A DNA stretch of 64,000 nt from NCBI GenBank assembly GCA_963712595.1, contig CAVQIM010000002.1:1-64000 (forward strand), in the 5' to 3' direction. Source of the stretch: VRUE01 sp963712595 (GTDB taxonomy: Bacteria; Actinomycetota; Thermoleophilia; Solirubrobacterales; 70-9). Shown piece after piece: positions 13,001 through 18,700 of the stretch (positions within the stretch are counted from its first letter, which is position 1; each line of letters starts with the position of its first letter). A model generated the notes under the pieces. That model worked only from the letters and a program-made list of their open reading frames with translations, was not told the origin of the DNA and ran no database searches. The translations under genes and the position numbers were made by a program.

Positions 13001-15631
13001 TCGCTTACCGAATCGACCCTCGTCCAGGTCCAGGCCTTCCTCGACGAGGAGCGCTTCGCCGAGACCCGCCTGGCGATCGCAACCGAAGGGGCGGTATCGA
13101 CCGAAGCCACCGAGTCACCCGACCTGCCCGCCGCCACTCTCTGGGGCCTTCTGCGCTCGGCCCAATCCGAGCACCCCGGGCGCCTGGCCTTGCTCGACAC
13201 CGACGGCAGCGATGCCTCAACCCATGCGATCTCCAAAGCGCTTGCCCTCGTCGAGGAGCCCCAGCTCGCCCTCAGGGAAGGCAGGCTCTTGGCGCCGCGG
13301 GCGCTCCCACCCAAGGAAGCCGGCGGTGAGCTGATTCCCCCCGCCGGCCCCTGGCGCCTCGATGCACCCACCCTCGGCTCACTGCAGAGCCTCGCCCTGG
13401 TCGAGAGCCCCGAGGCAACCAGGCCGCTCGGTCCGGCCGAGGTGCGGATCCAGATGCACGCCGCCGGGCTCAACTTCCGCGACGTGCTGATCGCCCTGGG
13501 CCAGTACCCCGGCAAGGCCTCGATTGGCAGCGAAGGCGCGGGGGTCGTGGTGGAGGTAGGAGAGGAGGTCGATGACCTCCTACCGGGCGATCGGGTGATG
13601 GGCATCCTCGCCGGGGCCTTCGCCCCCGTGGCAATCGCCGAGCGAGCGCTGCTCGTCCCGATTCCACAAAGCTGGAGCGACCGCCAGGCCGCGGCGCTGC
13701 CGACCGTCTCTTGCACCGCTCTCTACGGCCTCTGCGACCTCGCGAACCTGGGGCGAGGCGAGAAGGTCCTGATCCACGCCGGAGCCGGCGGGGTGGGCAT
13801 GGTGGCGATCGGAATCGCCCAGTACCTGGGGGCCGAGGTCTTCGCCACCGCCAGCCCCTCCAAGTGGGAGCACCTGGAAGCGATTGGGCTGGACCCGGAT
13901 CACATCGCCTCTTCGCGCGATCTCTCCTTCAAGGAGAAGTTCTTGAAGGCCACCGAGGGCGAGGGCCTCGACGTCGTCCTCAACTGCCTGGCCGGGGAGT
14001 ACGTCGATGCCTCGTTGGAGCTCCTGCCCCGCGGCGGTCGCTTCGTGGAGATGGGTAAGACCGATATCCGCGACCCCGCGCAGATCGCCGCCTCTCATCC
14101 CGGTGTCCACTACCGAGCCTTCGACCTCCTGGAGGCGGGCCCCGAGCGCATCGGCGAGATGCTCGAAGAGATCCTCGCCCTCTTCGAGCAGGGCGCCCTC
14201 GCCCACTCCCCGATCACCAGCTGGGACATCCGCAGGGCCCCCGAGGCCTTCCGCGAGCTGCGGGAGGGAGCGAACGTCGGCAAGTTCGTCTTCGAGCTGC
14301 CCCTTCCGCTCGACCCCGAAAAGACGATCCTGATCACAGGCGCCACCGGCGCCCTGGGCTCGCTGATCGCCCGCCACCTGGTCGAAGCCCACGGCGCCCG
14401 CCACCTGCTCCTGGCGAGCAGAAGCGGCCAGAAGGCAAAGGGGGCGAAGGAGCTGGCCAAGGAGCTCGAGAGGCTTGGGGCAGAGGTCACCCTCAGCGCC
14501 TGCGACGTCTCCGATCGGGCCCAGCTGAGGAAGCTGATCGAGGCGATCCCCGAGGCCAATCCCCTCGGTGCCGTATTCCACGCCGCCGGGGTGCTCGATG
14601 ACGCCACCTTCGAGTCGCTCTCCAAAGGGCAGCTCGGGCCCGTCTTCGCCCCCAAGGCAAAGGCAGCTTGGAACCTGCACGAGCTGACAAAGGAGCAGGA
14701 GCTATCGGCCTTCGTCTGCTTCTCCTCCGCCGCCGGGGTGCTGGGGGCACCCGGGCAGGCCAACTACGCCGCCGCCAACTCCTTCCTCGACGCCCTCGCC
14801 CAGCAAAGGCGCGCCCAGGGACTGCCCGCCACCTCGATCGCCTGGGGCCTGTGGCAGCGCGAGGGCACGATGACCGAGTCCCTGAGCGAGGCAGACAAGG
14901 CGCGGATGGCGCGCTCTGGGATCGCCGCGCTCACCGACGAGCAGGGGTTGGAGCTTCTTGACCAAGCTCTTGCCGGCGAAGTCCCCCTCGCCCTGGCCCT
15001 AAAGCTCGAGCGCACCGGCCTTCGCTCCCTCGCCCAGGCTGACCTCCTGCCGCCTCTTCTGAGCGGCCTCGTCCGCACCCCGGCCAAACGCAAAGGCGCC
15101 GGCTCCTCCCTGGCCAAGCGCCTTGCCTCGATCCCCGAGGCAGAGCGCGAGGCCCTCGTCTTGGAGCTGGTCCGCTCAGAGGTTGCGGCCGTGCTCGGGC
15201 ACGGCTCCGCCAAGGAGGTCGACCCCGAGCGCGCCTTCAAGGAGCTGGGCTTCGACTCGCTTGCCGCGGTGGAGCTGCGAAACCGGCTTTCCGTCGCCAC
15301 TGGCCTGCGCTCGCCGGCTACTGCGGTCTTCGACTACCCCAATTCCAACGCGCTGAGCCGTTTTCTCGTGGGTTTGGCCACCTCGAATGGGGCCAATCGA
15401 TCGACTCTCGACCCCGAAGAGCGAGAGATCCGCGAGGCCCTTGCTCGGATTCCCCTGCCGCGCCTTCGAAGCGCTGGGCTCATCGATCCATTGCTGAGAC
15501 TGGCCTCTCCAGAAAGAGATGGGCAGGAGGCAGCGGAAGAAGAGGGCGACTCCATAGACGCGATGGACGTCGAGGAACTCGTTCGGGAGAGCATTGGTGG
15601 AGTTGCAACGGCGGAGGGATCGGCGCGATGA
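2..15631 (+). CDS. Modular type I polyketide synthase, 5'-truncated by window: (AT)-DH-ER-KR-ACP / KS-AT-DH-KR-ACP / KS-AT-DH-ER-KR-ACP
   Basis: The reading frame is open from base 2, inside an acyltransferase (AT), so the true start lies upstream; 5,209 residues are visible. Domain order: end of AT, DH, ER, KR, ACP (W1); KS, AT, DH, KR, ACP (W2); KS, AT, DH, ER, KR, ACP (W3); C-terminal docking segment. KS active-site Cys sits in DTACSSS (codons 4598 and 9785). The ATs of W1 and W3 carry YAAH (methylmalonyl-like) and W3 shows GHSQGE; the W2 AT has GHSVGE and HAFH (malonyl). ER domains show the HAGAGGVGM NADPH motif. KRs keep Ser-Tyr-Asn and an LDD motif (B-type). ACPs have GFDSL. The C-terminus (about 15405-15628) ends in a SIDAMDVEEL docking helix that should hand over to the next gene, with which it overlaps by 4 bp. 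About 40 codons after the W2 AT (6644-6775) are out of frame with the family although the ORF stays open. Confidence 0.97.
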   Translation, partial: GPASLVVSGEPEALSELLLACEQDEVRAQRIAVDYAAHSAQIEALEGELLEAFSPISPQSAEIPFHSTLEGEQIDTAGLGPDYWYRNLRQTVLFEPALRSLLEQGQRAFIEIGPHPVLSFGATETIEDALAGPGEATLIETLRRTEQGPRRFALSLASAHAAGIALDWGAFFKDTGAKRVPLPTYPFQGKRYWLSSSLPGGDANGAGLTDPEHPLLGAVIEDPQGDGLTLTARLSLATHPWLADHAVSATVLLPATAFLELALTAAERLGCEEVQELTLTAPLILPEQGSVALQVSVTGPGDEGQREIQIHSRPDREDAEWALNATGSLSPQPAQPPEPLTSWPPEGAEPIETEFLYDRLAEAGFEYGEAFQGLEAAWREGEQTYAQVSLPEGQASSAERFCIHPALLDAALHAIFLSAGSGEAHLPFAWSGVTLHGAGASELRVALSPGEKDQVSLVLHDQEGAPIASVDSLSLRALDLSQLAGQGKAKAGDGLLTIAWRELSPAEEPVTLQATADLAGLLEDEGAEPPSLVLWAPGEAKGKDPAKAALALTESTLAQVQAFLKDERFAETRLAIATEGAVSTEATESPDLPAAALWGLLRSAQSEHPGRLALLDTDGSEASTDAISKALALTEEPQLALREGRLLAPRALPPKEAGGELIPPAGPWRLDAPTLGSLQSLALVESPEATRPLGPAEVRIQMHAAGLNFRDVLIALDLYPGEAQIGSEGAGVVVEVGSEVDDLRPGDAVIGFLADAFAPLAIGERALLAPLPEGWSFEQGAALPTVFATAFYGLRDLAELREGEKVLIHAGAGGVGMAAIQIAQYLGAEVFATASPEKWDRLREAGIAAERIASSRDLSFKEKFLKATEGEGLDVVLNSLTGEFVDASLELLSGGGRFLEMGKADLRDPEEVVSYCPGLSYLAFDLTEAGPGRMGQILAEVLALFEQGALAHSPITSWDIRKAPEAFRELREGANVGKFVFELPRPLDPEKTILITGATGALGSLIARHLVEAHGARHLLLASRSGQKAKGAKELAKELKGLGAEVTLSACDVSNRAQLRKLIEAIPEANPLGAVFHAAGVLDDATFESLSKEQLGPVFAPKAKAAWNLHELTKEQELSAFVCFSSAAGVLGAPGQANYAAANSFLDALAQKRRAQGLPATSIAWGLWQREGTMTESLSEADKARMARSGIAALTDEQGLELFDQALAGEVPLALALKLERTGLRSLAQADLLPPLLSGLIRAPAKRKGAGSSLAKRLASIPEAEREALVLELVRSEVAAVLGHGSAKEVDPERAFKELGFDSLAAVELRNRLSTATGIRLGATVVFDHPSTQKLAEHLAGEASEGASTAKPAIRAQATDEPIAILGMACRFPGEVRSPEELWALIAQGREGIEEFPSDRGWDPERLYHPDPDHPGTTYCTRGGFLAEPGHFDAEFFGISPREALAMDPQQRLLLESSWEALESAGIDPTSLRGEQAGVFAGMSSQDYAEGRWRGGSELEGHHLTGAITSVASGRIAYTLGIEGPAVTIDTACSSSLVAMHLAAQALRAGECNLALAGGATVLGTSAIYTEFSRQRGLSPDGRCKSFSDAADGVGWGEGVGVLVLARLSEAKRKGHPILATIKGSAVNQDGASNGLTAPNGPSQERVIRQALANARLAPKDIDMVEAHGTGTTLGDPIEAGALLATYGQEREAPLYLGSVKSNIGHTQAAAGVAGVIKAVMAMREGVLPKSLHIDQPSSKVDWDQGQIELLSEQRPWEENGAPRRSAVSSFGISGTNAHLILEGAPEPVGEEATGASGEGAPSKALPALPLLLSAKSQEALQAQAKRLATHVQEHPELSPVDLAYSLATTRSAFECRAVVVGEERSELLESLAALAEGKQPPEAILAQAKGGRLAYLLTGQGSQRVGMGKELYEAYPAYREALDQTCELLDLELEEPLFPILTGSHPKAAVLLGHTTYAQPALFATEVVLARLLGSLGLRPELLAGHSVGEIAAAHIAGVFDLADATKLIATRATLMGALPTGGAMAAIEATEAELKEAIAGKEGELSIAAINGPSSVVASGKEEAIEELVASFGEKGRKTKRLEVSHAFHSPLIEPMLGEFAEVAKTLTYDEPKIPIVSNLSGELLSPEQATDPAYWVAHAREPVRFADSVATLAEQGAGAFVELGPDPVLSAIAQELLTEKEGGSVAFAAALREGRAEAQTLTGAIASAHASGRDRLAEPSSRTPAPSAPRSPPTPSRASATGSRPAKARRGCLRGRAQADPDHPLLGAVIEDPQGDGLTLTARLSLATHPWLADHAVSATVLLPATAFLELALTAAERLGCEEVQELTLTAPLILPEQGSVALQVSVGAQDEQGQRQIQIHSRPDQEDAEWALNATGSLSPQPAQPPEPLASWPPEGAEPIETEFLYDRLAEAGFEYGEAFQGLEAAWREGGQTYAQVSLPEGQASSVERFCIHPALLDAALHAIFLSAGSGEAHLPFAWSGVTLHGAGASELRVRLSPVGEGAISLALADAQGAPIASVDSLSLRALDLSQLAGQGKAKAGDGLLTIAWQELSPAEEPVTLQATADLAELLEDEGAEPPSLVLWAPGEAKGKDPAKAALSLTESTLVQVQAFLAEERFAETRLAIATEGAVSTEATESPDLPAAALWGLLRSAQSEHPGRLALLDTDGSEASADAISKALALVGEPQLALREGVVLAVRAAPMAKAEQEPLALDPQKTVLITGATGALGSLIARHLVEIHGARHLLLASRSGQKAKGAKELAKELKALGAEVTLGACDVSDRAQLRKLIEAIPEANPLGAVFHAAGVLDDATFESLSKGQLGPVFAPKAKAAWNLHELTKEQELSAFVCFSSAAGVLGAPGQANYAAANSFLDALAQQRRSQGLPATSIAWGLWQREGTMTESLSEADKARMARSGIAALTDEQGLGLFDQALAGEAPLALALGLERGPLRSLAQAGLLPPILSGLIRTPVKRRAAASSLGSRLSGLGDKEREALVLELVRSEVAAVLGHGSAAQVDPERAFKDLGFDSLAAVELRNRLATATGLRVPATAVFDYPSAQKLAELLLARASESPAAARLTARAQATDEPIAILGMACRFPGEVRSPEELWALIAQGREGIEEFPSDRGWDPERLYHPDPDHPGTTYCTRGGFLAEPGRFDAEFFGISPREALAMDPQQRLLLESSWEALESAGIDPTSLRGEQAGVFAGVMHHDYSMLSAPVSELEGHLGTGSSASVASGRIAYTLGIEGPAVTIDTACSSSLVAMHLASQALRAGECNLALAGGATALATPALFTDFSRQRGLSPDGRCKSFSEAADGVGWAEGVGVLVLARLSEAKRKGLPILATIRGSAVNQDGASNGLTAPNGPSQERVIRQALANARLAPKDIDMVEAHGTGTTLGDPIEAGALLATYGQEREAPLYLGSVKSNIGHTQAAAGVAGVIKAVMAMREGVLPKSLHIDEPSSKVDWDQGQIELLSEQRPWEESGAPKRSAVSSFGISGTNAHLILEGAPEPVGDREAGESDGSGAPSERQAPAVIPLALSAKSEEALQAQGARLATHLKENPELDLTDLAYSLISTRSSFEQRAVVVGESREELYGSLGALASGEEAAGLVKGLARTEQAPVFLFAGQGAQHAQMALGLLDASPVFAERIEECEEALSPFVDWSLGEILREAEGSWLDRLDVVQPALFAVMVGLARLWQSAGVNPAGVMGHSQGEIAAAHIAGALSLDDAARLIALRSKAMSGLAGKGAMLSVSLAPRELQERIEPFGQRLSLAAINGPASLVVSGEPEALSELLLACEQDEVRAQRIAVDYAAHSAQIEALEGELLEAFSPISPQSAEIPFHSTLEGEQIDTAGLGPDYWYRNLRQTVLFEPALRSLLEQGQRAFIEIGPHPVLSFGATETIEDALAGPGEATLIETLRRTEQGPRRFALSLAAAHAAGIALDWGAFFKDTGAKRVPLPTYPFQGKRYWLSSSLPGGDANGAGLTDPEHPLLGAVIEDPQGDGLTLTARLSLATHPWLADHAVSATVLLPATAFLELALTAAERLGCEEVQELTLTAPLILPEQGSVALQVSVTGPGDEGQREIQIHSRPDREDAEWALNATGSLSPQPAQPPEPLTSWPPEGAEPIETEFLYDRLAEAGFEYGEAFQGLEAAWREGEQTYAQVSLPEGQASSAERFCIHPALLDAALHAIFLSAGSGEAHLPFAWSGVTLHGAGASELRVALSPGEKDQVSLVLHDQEGAPIASVDSLSLRALDLSQLAGQGKAKAGDGLLTIAWRELSPAEEPVTLQATADLAGLLEDEGAEPPSLVLWTPGKAKGKDPAKAALSLTESTLVQVQAFLDEERFAETRLAIATEGAVSTEATESPDLPAATLWGLLRSAQSEHPGRLALLDTDGSDASTHAISKALALVEEPQLALREGRLLAPRALPPKEAGGELIPPAGPWRLDAPTLGSLQSLALVESPEATRPLGPAEVRIQMHAAGLNFRDVLIALGQYPGKASIGSEGAGVVVEVGEEVDDLLPGDRVMGILAGAFAPVAIAERALLVPIPQSWSDRQAAALPTVSCTALYGLCDLANLGRGEKVLIHAGAGGVGMVAIGIAQYLGAEVFATASPSKWEHLEAIGLDPDHIASSRDLSFKEKFLKATEGEGLDVVLNCLAGEYVDASLELLPRGGRFVEMGKTDIRDPAQIAASHPGVHYRAFDLLEAGPERIGEMLEEILALFEQGALAHSPITSWDIRRAPEAFRELREGANVGKFVFELPLPLDPEKTILITGATGALGSLIARHLVEAHGARHLLLASRSGQKAKGAKELAKELERLGAEVTLSACDVSDRAQLRKLIEAIPEANPLGAVFHAAGVLDDATFESLSKGQLGPVFAPKAKAAWNLHELTKEQELSAFVCFSSAAGVLGAPGQANYAAANSFLDALAQQRRAQGLPATSIAWGLWQREGTMTESLSEADKARMARSGIAALTDEQGLELLDQALAGEVPLALALKLERTGLRSLAQADLLPPLLSGLVRTPAKRKGAGSSLAKRLASIPEAEREALVLELVRSEVAAVLGHGSAKEVDPERAFKELGFDSLAAVELRNRLSVATGLRSPATAVFDYPNSNALSRFLVGLATSNGANRSTLDPEEREIREALARIPLPRLRSAGLIDPLLRLASPERDGQEAAEEEGDSIDAMDVEELVRESIGGVATAEGSAR
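4082..9235 (+). other. Module W2: KS-AT(malonyl)-DH-KR-ACP
   Basis: KS 4082-5355; AT about 5680-6600 with GHSVGE and HAFH; DH about 6785-7620; KR about 8150-8760 with LDD; ACP about 9010-9210. There is no ER: the DH-KR linker runs straight into the KR Rossmann motif at about 8165. Predicted unit: unbranched alkene. The post-AT linker is scrambled by frame shifts at 6644-6775. Confidence 0.9.
6644..6775 (+). other. Compensated frame slips in the AT-DH linker of W2
   Basis: The ORF here encodes an Arg/Pro/Ser-rich stretch of about 40 residues, whereas the conserved FFKDTGAKRAPLPTYPFQ sequence is present in another frame starting at about 6664. Compared with W4, one base is surplus near 6644-6653, one at 6663, and a net one more at about 6735-6775, so the frame is restored before DHPLLGAV of the DH. 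Confidence 0.85.
9274..15370 (+). other. Module W3: KS-AT-DH-ER-KR-ACP
   Basis: KS 9274-10545; AT about 10880-11770 (GHSQGE, YAAH); DH about 11983-12830; ER about 13360-14305 (ALGQYPG, HAGAGGVGMV); KR about 14310-14915 (LDD); ACP about 15150-15370. Predicted unit: fully saturated with alpha-methyl. It is a near copy of W1 except for part of the ER and the end of the ACP. Confidence 0.9.
11350..15274 (+). repeat. Long direct repeat A, copy 2 (module W3)
   Basis: Partner of 1-3925. The diverged ER block lies at about 13490-13910 (weaker to about 14180). Similarity ends in the ACP, where W3 switches to a different tail and docking segment. Confidence 0.9.
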
Positions 15632-15725
15632 CGGTGACCGAACGCGAAGTCGTCGACGCACTGCGTGCGAGCTTGAAAGACCGCGAGCGGCTGAGCGAAG
15701 AGAACGAACGTCTTCTTGCCAGTGC
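15405..15725 (+). other. Docking interface gene 1 / gene 2
   Basis: The C-terminal segment of gene 1 contains EIREALARIPLPRLRSAGL and ends with SIDAMDVEELV. The N-terminus of gene 2 reads VVDALRASLKDRERLSEEN. In actinobacterial PKSs these two sequence types are typical partners, and they differ from the LRxYLkRvT type used at the next three junctions, so this interface should be orthogonal to the others. Confidence 0.75.
15613..15618 (+). promoter_or_regulatory. Ribosome binding site for gene 2
   Basis: GGAGGG lies 9 nt before ATG 15628, inside the 3' end of gene 1. This supports the ATGA-overlapping start and translational coupling. Confidence 0.7.
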
Positions 15726-18700
15726 GACGGAGCCGATCGCGATCCTCGGCATGGCCTGCCGCTTCCCCGGGGGGGTCAGATCCCCCGAAGAGCTCTGGGC
15801 CCTGATCGCCCAGGGCAGGGAAGGGATCGAGGAGTTCCCCTCCGACCGCGGCTGGGACCCCGAGCGCCTCTACCACCCAGACCCCGATCACCCCGGCACC
15901 ACCTACTGCACCAGGGGAGGCTTCCTCGCCGAGCCCGGCCATTTCGACGCCGAGTTCTTCGGCATCTCCCCGCGCGAGGCGCTGGCGATGGACCCACAAC
16001 AGCGCCTGCTCTTGGAGAGCTCCTGGGAGGCCTTGGAGTCGGCCGGGATCGATCCCACCTCCCTGCGCGGGGAGCAGGCGGGGGTGTTTGCGGGGATGAG
16101 CGCTGCCGGGCTGACAACAGCCTCCAAGGCAGCCGAGGAAGAGCTCGGGGGCTATCGCCTCGCCGGCTCGATTCCAAGCGTCGCGTCCGGTCGTGTCGCC
16201 TACACCCTTGGCATCGAGGGCCCGGCGGTGACGATCGACACCGCCTGCTCCTCCTCCCTGGTGGCGATGCACCTGGCCGCCCAAGCGCTGCGAGCGGGGG
16301 AGTGCAGTCTCGCCCTTGCCGGTGGCGTCACGGTTTGCATCACGCCCGGGGTCTTCACCGAGTTCTCCCGTCAACGAGGCCTCTCGCCCGACGGGCGCTG
16401 TAGGTCCTTCTCGGCGGCAGCCGATGGCACCGGCTTCTCGGAGGGAGTCGGTGTCTTGGTCCTCGCCCGCCTCTCCGAGGCAAAGCGCCAGGGCCTGCCG
16501 ATCCTCGCCACGATCCGCGGCTCCGCCGTAAACCAAGACGGCGCCTCCAACGGCCTCACCGCCCCCAACGGCCCCTCCCAGGAGCGGGTGATCCGCCAGG
16601 CCCTGGCAAACGCCCGCCTCGCTCCCAAAGACATCGACATGGTCGAGGCCCACGGCACCGGCACCACCCTCGGAGACCCGATCGAGGCGGGAGCCCTGCT
16701 CGCCACCTACGGCCAAGAGCGAGAGGCGCCCCTCTACTTGGGCTCGGTCAAGTCCAACATCGGCCACACCCAAGCAGCCGCCGGAGTCGCCGGGGTGATC
16801 AAGGCGGTGATGGCGATGCGAGAAGGCGTCTTGCCCAAGAGCCTTCACATCGATGAGCCCTCCTCCAAGGTCGATTGGGACCAAGGCCAGATCGAGTTGC
16901 TTTCCGAGCAGCGCCCCTGGGAAGAGAACGGAGCGCCTAGGCGCTCCGCCGTCTCCTCCTTTGGCATCAGCGGCACCAACGCGCACCTGATCTTGGAGGG
17001 GGCGCCCGAGCCCGTGGGGGAGGAGGCGACTGGGGCCTCCGGCGAGGGCGCCCCCTCCAAGGCCCTACAGGCCCTGCCCCTGGTCCTCTCGGCAAAGAGC
17101 GAGGAGGCACTGCAAGCCCAGGCAAAGCGCCTCGCCACCCACCTCCAAGAGCACCCAGAGCTATCCCCCGCCGACCTCGCCTACTCGCTCGCCACGACCC
17201 GCTCTGCCTTCGAGTGCCGAGCGGTGGTGGTGGGGGAGGAGCGCTCTGAGCTCTTGGAGTCCCTCGCGGCACTCGCCGAGGGAAAGCAGCCCCCCGAGGC
17301 GATCCTCGCCCAGGCCAAGGGCGGCCGCCTCGCCTACCTGCTCACCGGCCAGGGCTCCCAGAGAGTGGGGATGGGCAAGGAGCTATATGAGGCCTACCCC
17401 GCCTACCGCGAGGCCCTCGATGAGCTGCTGGGGGAGATCGACCCCCACCTCGACCGCCCCCTGGCGGAGCTGCTCTTCGCAGAGCCCGGCTCAGAGCAGG
17501 CAAAGCTCCTCGATCACACCACCTACGCCCAGCCGGCCCTCTTTGCCACCGAGGTTGCCCTGCAGCGCCTCTTGGAGTCAAAGGGCCTTCACCCCGATCT
17601 CCTCGCCGGGCACTCGGTGGGGGAGATCACCGCCGCCCACATAAGCGGCGTCCTCTCCCTGCCCGACGCAACCAAGCTGATCGCGGCCAGGGCCAAGCTG
17701 ATGGGAGAGCTGCCAACGGGCGGGGCGATGGCGGCGATCGAGGCCACGGAGGCAGAGCTCAAAGAGGCGATCGCAGGCAAGGAGGGGGAGCTATCGATCG
17801 CCGCGATCAACGGGCCGACCTCGGTCGTCGCCTCAGGCAAAGAGGAGGCGATCGAAGAGCTGGTCGCGAGCTTTGCCGAGAAGGGCAGAAAGACCAAGCG
17901 CCTCGAGGTCTCCCACGCCTTCCACTCGCCCCTGATCGAGCCGATGCTCGGTGAGTTCGCCGAGGTAGCCAAGACCCTCACCTACGACGAGCCGAAGATC
18001 CCGATCGTCTCCAACCTGAGCGGTGAGCTGCTCAGCCCCGAGCAGGCCACCGACCCCGCCTACTGGGTCGCCCACGCAAGGGAGCCGGTGCGCTTCGCCG
18101 ACTCTGTCGCCACCCTCGCAGAGCAGGGCGCAGGCGCCTTCGTCGAGCTCGGACCCGACCCGGTCTTGAGCGCGATCGCCCAGGAGCTCCTCACAGAGAA
18201 GGAGGGAGGGAGCGTTGCCTTCGCCGCCGCCCTGCGCGAGGGACGAGCGGAGGCCCAGACCCTGACCGGGGCGATCGCCGCCGCCCACGCCAGCGGCGCA
18301 AAAGTCGACTGGCAGGCCTTCTTCAAGGACACCGGCGCCAAGCGCGCCCCGCTCCCCACCTATCCCTTCCAGGGAAAGCGCTACTGGTTGGCGTCGGGAC
18401 AAGGCCAAGCAGATGCCTCCGCGATCGGCCAGGCAGACCCCGACCACCCCCTGCTCGGAGCGGTGATCGAGGACCCCCAAGGAGATGGCCTCACCCTCAC
18501 CGCCCGCCTCTCGCTCGCCACCCACCCCTGGCTTGCAGACCACGCCGTCTCGGCAACGGTGCTGTTGCCCGCAACCGCCTTCTTGGAGCTGGCGCTGACC
18601 GCCGCGGAGCGCCTTGGGTGCGAGGAAGTCCAAGAGCTGACCCTCACCGCTCCCCTGATCTTGCCTGAGCAGGGATCGGTCGCGCTGCAGGTATCGGTCG

